Of a stretch of 64,000 nt of DNA, positions 29,387 through 38,581 are shown piece after piece. Numbering within the stretch: the stretch's first letter is position 1; every line of letters starts with the position of its first letter. The translations under genes and the position numbers were made by a program. This stretch comes from Eriocheir sinensis (Eukaryota; Arthropoda; Malacostraca; Decapoda; Varunidae), in the NCBI RefSeq assembly GCF_024679095.1, contig NW_026110567.1, positions 1-64,000 on the forward strand, in the 5' to 3' direction. The notes below the pieces were generated by a model. That model saw only the letters and a program-made list of their open reading frames with translations. It had not been told where the DNA came from and ran no database searches.

Positions 29387-30034
29387 ATGGCTGACCCAGC
29401 ATCAAACGATTCATTTATATTTGCATCACTCATAACCATGATCTTGATCATCAATTCTTTCATGATGTTGATCATTTTTATGATAATTAAACATTCTTTT
29501 AACAAATTAGCATTTATTGAAAATGTTCTTCTCAACTCCGTAAAACACGATGAACATTCTGAAAAAAGATCATTGATCGACCACGGCAACCACGGGAACC
29601 ACGGGAACCACGACAACCACGGGAACCACGGGAACCACGGGAACCACGGGAACCACGGGAACCCAACACGAATGGTCAGCATTGACATGGAATCCAGATT
29701 CACCCCTATGAACACTCCTGTAGAACCACTCAAAAATCCAACCATCGACTTGAAATCCGGACGAGTTTCATGGTCAATTCCATCTAGCAGTCATTCTCAC
29801 ATAATTTGTAAGCCGCAGCCGCAGATACCCTCACACTCACATGTCTACGGATTGCCCCGTCACCCACCCCCACCTGTTTTATTCAACAATGTAACCCTTG
29901 AAGAAGAGGATGAGGAGAATAAAGAGGAGGATCATTACATGTCCATGAATAATTACATTAGCAGTTCTGCACCCAATGCTTCATCATCATGCATTACACC
30001 ACCGCCTCTTCCTGAACGCAATATGACCATGTAA
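29387..30034 (+). CDS. membrane-anchored protein with His-Gly-Asn tripeptide repeats
   Basis: An intact 215-residue ORF with ATG at 29387. Residues 13-35 form a long hydrophobic anchor (SLITMILIINSFMMLIIF). A minisatellite of GGGAACCAC units encodes about nine HGN triplets near residues 65-92. The C-terminal half is Pro, Ser and His-rich and ends with an acidic patch and PPPLPERNMTM. One N-terminal anchor and a disordered tail suggest an envelope or tegument protein. The HGN run is not collagen (no Gly-X-Y prolines). No homologue recognised. Confidence 0.65.
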   Translation: MADPASNDSFIFASLITMILIINSFMMLIIFMIIKHSFNKLAFIENVLLNSVKHDEHSEKRSLIDHGNHGNHGNHDNHGNHGNHGNHGNHGNPTRMVSIDMESRFTPMNTPVEPLKNPTIDLKSGRVSWSIPSSSHSHIICKPQPQIPSHSHVYGLPRHPPPPVLFNNVTLEEEDEENKEEDHYMSMNNYISSSAPNASSSCITPPPLPERNMTM

Positions 30035-30190
30035 AGAGTGGAGGCGATTCATGTAACCACAATTCAAACCCAAACCAAAACATAGTTCAAAATGAAACAA
30101 AGCCAAAGCATAGTTTAAATAATATTAAGAGATAGATATATATTTTTTATTATTATAAATTAAATACACAATTTGTTAATGAATTTTTTT

Positions 30191-30412
30191 TTACCCTTCA
30201 ATATCAAGACTTGTTATTGTACTTTTTTTTCTTTCTTCATAATCCAGGTTTAGACTTTTTTCCTCGTCTTCGTTACATTCCTCACACAAGTCTGCTAACT
30301 TATCTATAACTTCAATAATATTTTCCTCAACTGTGGGTGTGATGGTATCAGGATGTGTATGCTTGAACACACCAATGATCATAGGTACTATGCTTAACAA
30401 GACATTGGCCAC
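30191..30412 (-). CDS. small membrane-type protein, 73 residues
   Basis: ATG at 30412. The N-terminal 17 residues are hydrophobic (MANVLLSIVPMIIGVF), followed by an acidic, helical tail with one CEEC pair. Small one-anchor proteins are common in nimaviruses, but this one is not recognised. 30035-30190 is AT-rich and holds likely 3' ends of both converging genes. Confidence 0.45.
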   Translation of the reverse strand: MANVLLSIVPMIIGVFKHTHPDTITPTVEENIIEVIDKLADLCEECNEDEEKSLNLDYEERKKSTITSLDIEG

Positions 30413-30428
30413 TATACAGAATATTTTT

Positions 30429-31087
30429 TAAAATTTACTAGAACAACTCAACACTTCATCATCATCATCATCATCGTCATTATTTACCTCTTCTATATTT
30501 TTCTCTTCTGTATTCTCCTGGTCCTCTTCTGTATTTTCCTGGTCCTCTTCTGTCTTCTCCTCCTGTTCGTGGTCGTCGATGACTATGACATTCATCTCTT
30601 CTTCATCAGACCAAATTTTACTATCACTTGTTTTGAATGTTAAGCCGATCGCTATTGGTTCACCACCACTGATGCTGACTCTCTCATCATCGTCTTCTGG
30701 ATCGCTATCGACAGTTGTCCAAGATCAAAACACACATTCACCTCATTTAAGGTTAGACAACACTCAGTACGAACTAAATTCAGAATTGAAGCTTCGCAAG
30801 ACAAAGACACATTCACCTCATACAAGGTTAGACGACATTCAGTACGAACTAGATTCAGAATCGGAAGCTTCAGAAGACAAAGACACGCATTCACCTCACA
30901 CAAGGTTAGACGACATTCAGTACGAACTTTAAAGTCAGAATTGTAAGTGACTTTCTGAAAACAACGGAGTTCTTTGCTCAATTACTTCATATTCAACAGC
31001 ATTGCTGATCCAATCACGATCATGGATTTCAAAGAACATATCTATTTCATTCAAAGGGCTTTGTTCATCAATAAGACCATATTTACT
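30429..31087 (-). pseudogene. acidic viral ORF split by a family A repeat array
   Basis: Minus-strand coding sequence from 31087 (after a stop, no ATG) reads EIDMFFEIHDRDWISNAVEY to about 30947. Three 78-bp repeat units follow, and then at about 30722 the strongly acidic end (SDPEDDDERVSIS, EEDQENTEE repeats, a seven-Asp run, SCSSKF) to the stop at about 30430. The flanks have matching acidic character, so the array has probably grown inside, or recombined into, the gene. Function unknown. Confidence 0.5.
30722..30946 (+). repeat. family A hr-like repeat, three 78-bp units
   Basis: Units contain ACACATTCACCTCA, AAGGTTAGACGACATTCAGT, ACGAACTA, AATTCAGAAT and GAAGCTTC. Part of the most widespread repeat family of the window. 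Confidence 0.92.
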
Positions 31088-31239
31088 TCATGCATGTGTA
31101 TGATGTGCTTCAGGTCTCACATTATACATTCACACATGGCAGAAGTGGACTGAACTGTATAGCGGTGAACTTACTGTAGAGTGCACGACCTATGTTTTTT
31201 TGATGTTGAGGTTTGGGTTTGCACATTATGTATTATTGA

Positions 31240-31880
31240 TTGGACGTCACTACTATTGATTTATGTGTGCAATTCGTATTTAAGCAGACTAGTCACTTCT
31301 CTTTGGTGTTGCGGTAATTATCACTCGTGTTTTAGCAGACTACGTCACAGTATTGATTGAGGATAGCTTATGTCACTACTCTTCGAGATTGCTTCCTGTG
31401 AGTAATTAATTATTGATATTATTTTAGGTGTGCAATTAACACCCTCGTGTTTTATCAGGTGTGTTATCAGAAGCCTACGTCACAGTATATAGTGAAAGGA
31501 GGTTCACTACTCTTGATTCATATGTGCAAATAACACCCTCGTGTTTTATCAGGTGATTATCACCCTCATGTTATGGCAGACTACGTTACAGTATTGATTG
31601 ATAGGAGGACAGGAAGTGTGTATTAATACCCTCGTGTTCTAACAGGTGTTATCAGGAGACTACGTCACAGTATATATTGATAGGAGGTTCACTACTATTG
31701 ATTCATGTGTGCAAATAACACCTTAGCAGGTGATTATTACCCTCGTGTTATAGCAGACTACGTCACAGTATTGATTGATAGGAGGACTTCCTGTGTGTAT
31801 TTATACCTTCGTATTTTATCAGGCGTTATTAGGAGACTACCATTGCTTATATTATTGATTGTGTGCAATTATCACCCTTG
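31240..31880 (+). repeat. family B repeat array (irregular units)
   Basis: Repeated elements are GACTACGTCACAGTATTGAT, AACACCCTCGTGTT and the palindrome GGTGATTATCACC, with GATAGGAGGA inserts. Same family at 44009-44450, 46530-47690 and 60920-61125. 31088-31240 holds nothing recognisable. Confidence 0.88.
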
Positions 31881-32290
31881 TGATTAACACCATCAAAAAC
31901 GATATGTTGATTTGTCTGTTAGACAAGATAATAAGGAGAGTTAACGCTTACAATTCGGGACAGGATGTTGATTTGCAGAAGTGGGCAAGCCGCATGTTGA
32001 ATGTCGGTGCATTCGTGCGGTCGTGGAATCCACTTTCGGATCTATGAAAGGTATCATTCCCCAACTTCAGGCGACGTACAAGAAAGAGCGAACCGTTATG
32101 CAACAAGCTGTCAAGATTTACGCTAAGCTCGATCCGAGGAAAGCAGATCTCAACCGAGTGGGTGAGAAGACGACCAAACTCTCTATGAATTCAATATACG
32201 GATGTCTGGCGCTCAGATGCAAGACCCACAAGATTATAGACTCTTCCTCTACCCGTAGAGAATATGGAGGTGTGGGAGTTGGTGGTGGCT
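31880..32290 (+). pseudogene. family B DNA polymerase fragment (motif B region)
   Basis: About 135 codons with KLSMNSIYGCLALRCKT, the Kx3NSxYG motif (region III, nucleotide binding) of family B DNA polymerases. It is preceded by a helix with QATYKKERTVMQQAVKIY that matches the usual upstream region. A one-base frameshift lies near 32010-32020. The fragment starts right after family B repeats and ends at about 32290 in hr-like repeats, so the palm motifs YxDTDS and SLYPS and both termini are absent. Nimaviruses encode one large family B polymerase, the natural source. Non-functional here. Confidence 0.75.
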
Positions 32291-32450
32291 TCGCATTCCA
32301 ATTCTGAATTTAGTTCGTACTGAATGTTGTCTAACCTGAAGTGAGGTGAATGTGTGTCTTTGTGTCTTCGAGCTTCCAATTCTGAATTTTTTCTGAAGGT
32401 TGTCTAACCTTAAGTGAGGTGAATGTGTGTCTTTGTCTTTCGAAGCTTCC
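32290..32450 (+). repeat. partial family A units, inverted
   Basis: Two shortened inverted copies with GGTGAATGTGTGTCTTTG and CCAATTCTGAATTT joining the polymerase fragment to segment S. Confidence 0.8.
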
Positions 32451-33168
32451 GATTCGTTAACACTCCAATTAAGTAAATTAAATGTCAAAGTGTGTCCGTG
32501 ACTTGTAGTTGTAGTTCGAATTAACTTTTAGTTCTTGCAGTTGATTTGAAAGATCTCAGTGTGGACACGCTACATGTAATGCATAATTTACAATTGATCT
32601 GAATGTCGCTTCAAGACTAAAACACATATTCACCCGGAGCCTTCTTAGAAGGTTAAGAACGTGATAGCGTAAATGTCGTCTATACTCGAATGTGTTTCTG
32701 TGCACGATACTGACTTATTTCTACAAACTTTGATGAAGATCTTAAGTCACCATTATTCCTTGCTGTCAGTATTGTCTAGATATAGTTGAAGAAGAATTGA
32801 GATGCAGAACAACAGTATACTTTTTATTAACTAAAATATCATAATTATATACATGTGTGTTATGAAACAAATTTAACAGGGACTAGTTAAACTGTGCAAA
32901 TCTTGAACCCACCTGACAAACTCTGTGCAAATCCTGACCCCAGTTTCTTCTCCGGTTAAACTGTGTGTAGATCCTGCCTGTGACAAACTCTTTGCATATC
33001 CTGACCCCAGTTTCTTGCACAAACTATGTGCAAGTTTCTTTTCCGTTTAACTTTGTTCAAACACATTTATTATATAACACTTGAAAACGTTTCGAAAAAT
33101 ATATTTAAAATATTGGACCCTACTTTAGCTAAACCCTATTTACATACATGTGTTACTTAACTCAGAAT
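32446..33168 (-). repeat. segment S, copy 2 (inverted)
   Basis: Reverse complement of 13156-13877 and 49646-50364 with few differences. One is a single-base shorter T run near 33084. Confidence 0.9.
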
Positions 33169-33172
33169 TTCT

Positions 33173-33402
33173 TGAGAGTAACAAGAGGTTCTCGAGGTTC
33201 CCTTGTGACATGTACAAATGGAATGTGACGATATGGTTTGTTTCTTTTCACCGTACGTAATGATACAGGTTTGTTATCTTTGATTAGGTTTAGTGGTTCT
33301 TCTATAGGGTTGTTGTCTTTGATTAGGTTTAGTGTTCATCTTCAGTGTCATTAGAAATGGGTACAAGTGATGATTTACTATTGATAGTCCACTCATTCAA
33401 CC
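33173..33402 (-). pseudogene. last-exon copy of the spliced basic-leader gene
   Basis: The end of the 48.8-49.65 kb gene recurs here with the twofold EEPLNLIKD-type repeat and the tail TREPREPLVTLKKF before the stop. Upstream of about 33335 the sequence differs (TINSKSSLVPISND), and at 33403 it abuts the helicase-like gene. This copy keeps a Pro codon where the other has TAA. Confidence 0.55.
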
Positions 33403-35474
33403 CACAAAAACGCTTGAAGTGTTTGACACAGTCTGCAAAAGGTCTTAGTTGATTTGAAGTATCTTTGCGAATGATGTTAAGGTAACGTCCTACTCTTTCC
33501 GATGAAGATAAACTAGGTCACTGCTCTTCATCTACTTGCATTGCAAAATGATCTTCTATGATCTTTGAATTGCGAAGTAAAGGATCAGTGTCTTGAAACC
33601 ATTTTGATGTATCCAACAGTTCAGGAGAATGTATACTATACGGTATTTCTCCCATGGAGATTATACTGTTTAAACTCTTTTCTTTAGACATCTTAAAATG
33701 ACGGAACCTAAATTTAAATTCCACCACATGACTACTTGAGACATGCCACTTATAATATCAGGAAACTCATGATGTGGTTGTGGTAACGTTAATTCCTCAT
33801 CATCATCGTCGTCGTCGTCATCATCATCATTATTGTTATTGTTGTTATTATTAAGATTGGTGTTGTCGTGGTTATTACCAATTACTCGTTGAGACACTCG
33901 CGACCACAACCGATAGGCTACCATCCTATTGGCATCAGCAGTTACCCCTGCACCATCAACTGTAGCTTTGACTGTTTTTTTAGCATTGTTATGATTGTAC
34001 GGCCCCTGATACCCGACCTCTTCGATGACGAATATTTGTTTCTTGCCAGCCACATAAGCCAATTTAGCATCAGATGAAGAACAATCACCCTTTCCAACCA
34101 GCGCTTCTGCACCCATGTCGGTGTAGGAATCCCACCAAGTATGTTTGGCGATGTTGACAACAGATGATTTTAAGTTGTTTCCTAAACCAACTAAAACAAC
34201 GACAGTTTTTGGAGTCATGTTTAACCCAATAGATGTTATGGTTTGGACCAGGTGATGAGCCATTTCTCCGTCGCCAGTGCATATTTTGTTGATGAAACCC
34301 ATGAAGTTCATCATGGATCTCAGAAAATACAGACTGTGAAGTCTAGGTAGCCCTGTTTTTTGATCAACTACTTCTCTGTAACATTTTTGAACTGCTTTAG
34401 CAACATGTTTATCTACTTTACTTTTGTTGTTAAGATTTTTGGAGATCGAGTGCAAGAGCGTAGAAGATCTCCAGCGAGACGGCGTTCTCGTCGTCCACAC
34501 AGTAACACACAGGTGCCATTAAGGCCGACGTTACTACGTCAACTTGTTGTCGCTTCTTCGGTGGTGGACCAATCCTGTCTTCTTCCTCCTCGTTAACACA
34601 CATTGACCAGAAATTCTGTTCGTTGATATCATTGGAAGAGTAGTTCACCAATCTCGAAATGTGTTCAGCCATCATGAGTCCACGTGTCTCAGCGGTGCCT
34701 TCAATGCACATACTCAAGAAAGCCGATTTTGTGTTAGGATCGAACATCGATTCGAGGACGATCTGTTTTTCAGTTTGAATCTTACACCTGACATACATGT
34801 CTGATTTAAGATTGATATTTTCTAATCTGCCACCCAACAGAAAATTACCGTCGATAAGAAAAAATCTGTTGTTATCGACGCTTATACATGATGTTTTGGA
34901 ATTCACCATTTTAAAAACACTTAACAGATTATTGGAAGAACGATGGTTGTTAAGCTGCCTGTGGAAGCGTGCACTCATGAACTTGGACAGACAGGCAACG
35001 CCGGTGTTGGTACATGACAATCGTAGATGATGGGCTCGCATGAGGAACCATTTCATAGAGACGACCGGGTTAGCCAGGTACGGCACGACATTGGAGACAT
35101 TCTTGCTCTCTTTCTTTTTCGGTGAACACATGCAAGTAGGAATAAGGCGATTTCTTTTTGTCTACTTGTTGTTGTTTTTCCATCTTAGAAGCAAACACAA
35201 TCGATGTCCAATCGGTCAACAGAATATTATACGGAAGATTATCTTTCAGTACATTCAAACAATACTTGAGAGTGACAAGATAAGATTGGTTTTTACATTC
35301 TGTGAATTCGTCGTCATAGATAACGTAACCTCTTCCCAGACCCATGTGGTATCTCAGAGAATATTCATTGGCTTTTTTTCGAAAAGGCGGTGGTGACGGT
35401 CCCGTCGTCGTCACCGTTCCTTCATCAGATGAGGAGGAAGAGGAGGAGGTCCGTTGCACATGTTGCATGTTCAT
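33403..35474 (-). pseudogene. helicase-primase-like gene, copy B (contiguous but mutated)
   Basis: Copy B keeps the N- and C-terminal parts in one piece, about 690 codons. ATG at 35474 is in the same ATGA overlap as copy A. Walker A-like GLGNNLKSS lies near 34190 and the EEVG Walker B-like site near 34010. Lesions relative to copy A are an extra A in a run near 35120 (A5 versus A4), a two-base AG loss near 34443, a one-base loss in an A run near 33695 (A4 versus A5), and TGG to TGA near 33520. The gene is cut at 33403 before its stop. Both copies are therefore unable to make the full protein. Confidence 0.65.
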
Positions 35475-36185
35475 GAGGATATGACGGGCATTGTAATTGT
35501 CGTTGACGGAGAGTAAGCGGAGGTGAGAGTGCCGTATACGGAATGGAGAATGGTAGTACAGTGGTTGTGATCATTGAGAGATGCTTCTAGCGTTCTTCAT
35601 AGTGTTCTCGCTACCTTTATTGTTGGATACAACGTGAATAGAATCACCACTAGTTTTCATGACTAAATCATTATCATATAATCTTATTGATCTTTCACAA
35701 CCTTCATCGGAAACCACACTGTCGAAAACACCATACTTTAATGCATGTATCAGTTCATCATAACACGTGTTGATTGAATCCAATTCTAACACTTCTTCTC
35801 GGCCGGTATAGTCTGTGTCCACAGTCACACACCCATCATCCGTTTGGTAATCGCTGAGGTCCATGCTTGTACCGGGTGTGAAGCTAAACGTTGCTCCGTT
35901 GGTGAACTTACTTGTCGTGAAAGACCCAGTCTCATCATATTCACTGGTCAGAAACTCTCGACTCAGAATTGCCTTGTCGACCAGCTCAGGGTTGACAACG
36001 CTCAACACGTTAAGATTTTCTAAGCCGACGCCGCCGCCACCACCTTGTTGATGGTGGTGTTTGGCAATGTCAATATGCATGTTCCGGAGATGAATGAGAG
36101 GTACCATATTGCGGAGACACTCTGAAATCATTTTCTCAGAAACAAATTTAGTCTTCCGAAGCTTCAGATTCTGTTCACACTCCAA
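35471..36185 (-). pseudogene. viral gene X, copy B
   Basis: Matches 5435-5950 from about 35975 down, with a further 5' part (MVPLIHLRNMHIDIAKHHHQ, Gly run) absent from copy A. The first codons, near 36185-36150, are already repeat-derived, so the true start may be lost; a plausible ATG lies near 36110. A two-base loss (AGAG to AG) near 35583 makes the frame stop at 35571. Confidence 0.5.
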
Positions 36186-36830
36186 TTAAGAATTGGATGC
36201 ATCATAACTGAAAAACACACATTCGCCTTAAGGGATCGAAGTGAATGTGTGTTTTAGTCTTCCGAAGCTTCAGATTCTGTTAACACTCCAATTAAGAATT
36301 GGATGCATCATAACTCAAAAACACACATTCGCCTTAAGGGATCAAAGTGAATGTGTGTTTTAGTCTTCCGAAGCTTCAGATTCTGTTCACACTCCAATTA
36401 AGAATTGGATGCATCATAACTCAAAAACACACATTCGCCTTAAGGGATCAAAGTGAATGTGTGTTTTAGTCTTCCGAAGCTTCAGATTCTGTTAACAATC
36501 CAATTAAGAATTGGATGCATCATAACTCAAAAACACACATTCGCCTTAAGGGATCAAAGTGAATGTCTGTTTTAGTCTTCCGAAGCTTCAGATTCTGTTA
36601 ACACTCCAATTAAGAATTGGATGCATCATAACTCAAAAACACACATTCGCCTTAAGGGATCGAAGTGAATGTGTGTTTTAGTCTTCCGGAGCCTCAGATT
36701 CTGTTAACACTCCAATTAAGAATTGGATGCATCATAACTGAAAAACACACATTCGCCTTAAGGGATCGAAGTGAATGTGTGTTTTAGTCTTCCGGAGCTT
36801 CCGATTCTGTTAACACTCCAATTGGAAGAT
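36186..36830 (+). repeat. hr-like array, 106-bp unit, six copies
   Basis: The element GCCTTAAGGGATC recurs at 36225, 36331, 36437, 36543, 36649 and 36755, an exact 106-bp period. Each unit has AAAACACACATTCGCC mirrored by GTGAATGTGTGTTTT, and a second palindrome TCCAATTAAGAATTGGA. Confidence 0.95.
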
Positions 36831-37110
36831 TTGATTTGATAAATTTAATACACCCATGGGAAGCCGAACGCAGAGAAAGACAATAAGAAAAGTCAAAGAC
36901 ACATTCATCTCGATAGAGTTTATTCTCAGTTACGTTATTACATCTGGATCTGTATCAAATTATCATCAACTACATCAACTACAAAGTCATTATAGAGTTT
37001 GTATTATGTTACAGTTGAATGTAGTCTAACCTTGATTGAGTTGCATGTATGTCTTTGTCTTGCGAAGCTTCCGATTCTGAAATCAGTTATCGTCAAATAT
37101 CTCGAGGTCT
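36831..37110 (+). other. AT-rich spacer, no gene
   Basis: Contains one partial hr-like element (GTCTTTGTCTTGCGAAGCTTCC near 37050) and otherwise nothing recognisable. Confidence 0.4.
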
Positions 37111-37735
37111 CCGTCCGATTCTGATCTAGCGAAGTTTGCTACCGCGTTTCGCTACTTGTCAATTCACCGTTGCCAGCAACGAGTAAAGTCAGCCGAGACC
37201 CTGTGAGCCACTGCAGCTCGCTAGCAGCTCACCCCCCACCGTGTTGAACCCCACCGCCCAACACCCGAGCCGAGAAACTCTCGGCTAACTGGCCGGGAGT
37301 GACCCGATGAGGTGTTCCCCCCCCTAAAAAGTCCACTTACGGCTCAAACCGGGCGACCGGACCGCCCGATTCTGCACCTGTTAGGGATGAAATGCGTGAC
37401 GCAAGCGCGCCGATATCGTGAGTTACCACTGAAAGTCAGAATGCGACGCTTCCTCCTCCCGATTTGGAGCGTAGGGATAACTGAACTATTTTTACGGATG
37501 GGTTTCGGTCACGACGGTCGACGATTTGGACCATTCGGGAGGCAGAATCGGTCGCGCTCGTCACCCTATATGTTCACAGGTGTGCTCAAGGCACTTCGCT
37601 ACACGCTAGATGCGCTACTAAGGTGACTTAGGACCGTCACTGGTAACGCTGGGGAGGTCGTCGTCAAAAAAACCCCATAGCCCTTACACCCCCGCTTACC
37701 CTCCACCCCCCGCATCTCTTAATTTTAAGAATCGG
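37111..37735 (+). other. GC-rich island unlike its neighbours
   Basis: Markedly richer in G and C than the surrounding repeats, with direct cut-offs to AT-rich sequence at both ends. One 104-codon ORF at 37312-37626 has no recognisable domain and many Arg, as expected from a random GC-rich frame. Possibly host sequence or a piece of a mobile element. Confidence 0.4.
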
Positions 37736-37739
37736 GCAT

Positions 37740-38164
37740 TTTCAAACACATGTTCACCTCACACAAGGTTAGACGATATTCAGTACGAACTAGATTCAGA
37801 ATCGGAAGCTTCGAAAGACAAAGACACACATTCACCTCACACAAGGTTAGACGACATTCAGTACGAACTAGATTCAGAATCGGAAGCTTCGAAAGACAAA
37901 GACACACATTCACCTCACACAAGGTTAGACGACATTCAGTACGAACTAGATTCAGAATCGAAAGCTTCGGAAGACAAAGACACGCATTCACCTCACACAA
38001 GGTTAGAAGACATTCAGTACGAACTAGATTCAGAATCGGAAGCTTCGAAAGACAAAGACACGCATTCACCTCACACAAGGTTAGACGACATTCAGTACGA
38101 ACTATATTCAGAATTGGCAGCTTCGAAAGACAAAGACACACATTCACCTCACACAAGGTTTGAC
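37740..38164 (+). repeat. family A array, five 78-bp units, interrupted by the LTR element
   Basis: Units start at 78-bp spacing (GTTAGACG at 37768, 37846 and on). The sixth unit breaks at AAGGTTTGAC (38164) and resumes at 41305 with TGACGACATTCAG. Confidence 0.93.
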
Positions 38165-38581
38165 TGTAGCAGCCACCGCTCAAGCAGTCGCGTGCTCTCT
38201 TCCAGTGAAAACGGAAAATGGGGCGTTGCAGTATAGACTCATTGTTCATTCTTATTTTGTGTCAATGTTTTCGTTCGTGCTCCCGTCTCGCTGTTTCTTG
38301 TGCGTCTAATTGTTTATCTCTTGTTACTTGTTTACCTTTGACTGTCCGTCCACGTTCTCTTGTTGTCCACCGTTACACATTGTTCCACACATACACCAAC
38401 ACTTAAATGTTAACCTACACAAACAACATTCACACAAACGCATACACAAACAAACACCTATCATATGTGTTGTCCTTGTGATGATGAGGTGTGTAAGTTC
38501 TGTCCAATAAAGCAACCCTGCGGATATGACTTTCTCTATCCGTGAACCGATTAGCACTTAGAACACTCGCTACCACCAACA
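38165..38581 (+). repeat. 5' LTR
   Basis: TG...CA ends; AATAAA near 38508 could serve polyadenylation. Confidence 0.92.

Noticed and set aside
38218..38557. Short ORFs in the LTRs
   Set aside because: Present identically in both LTRs and in both strands; no coding features.
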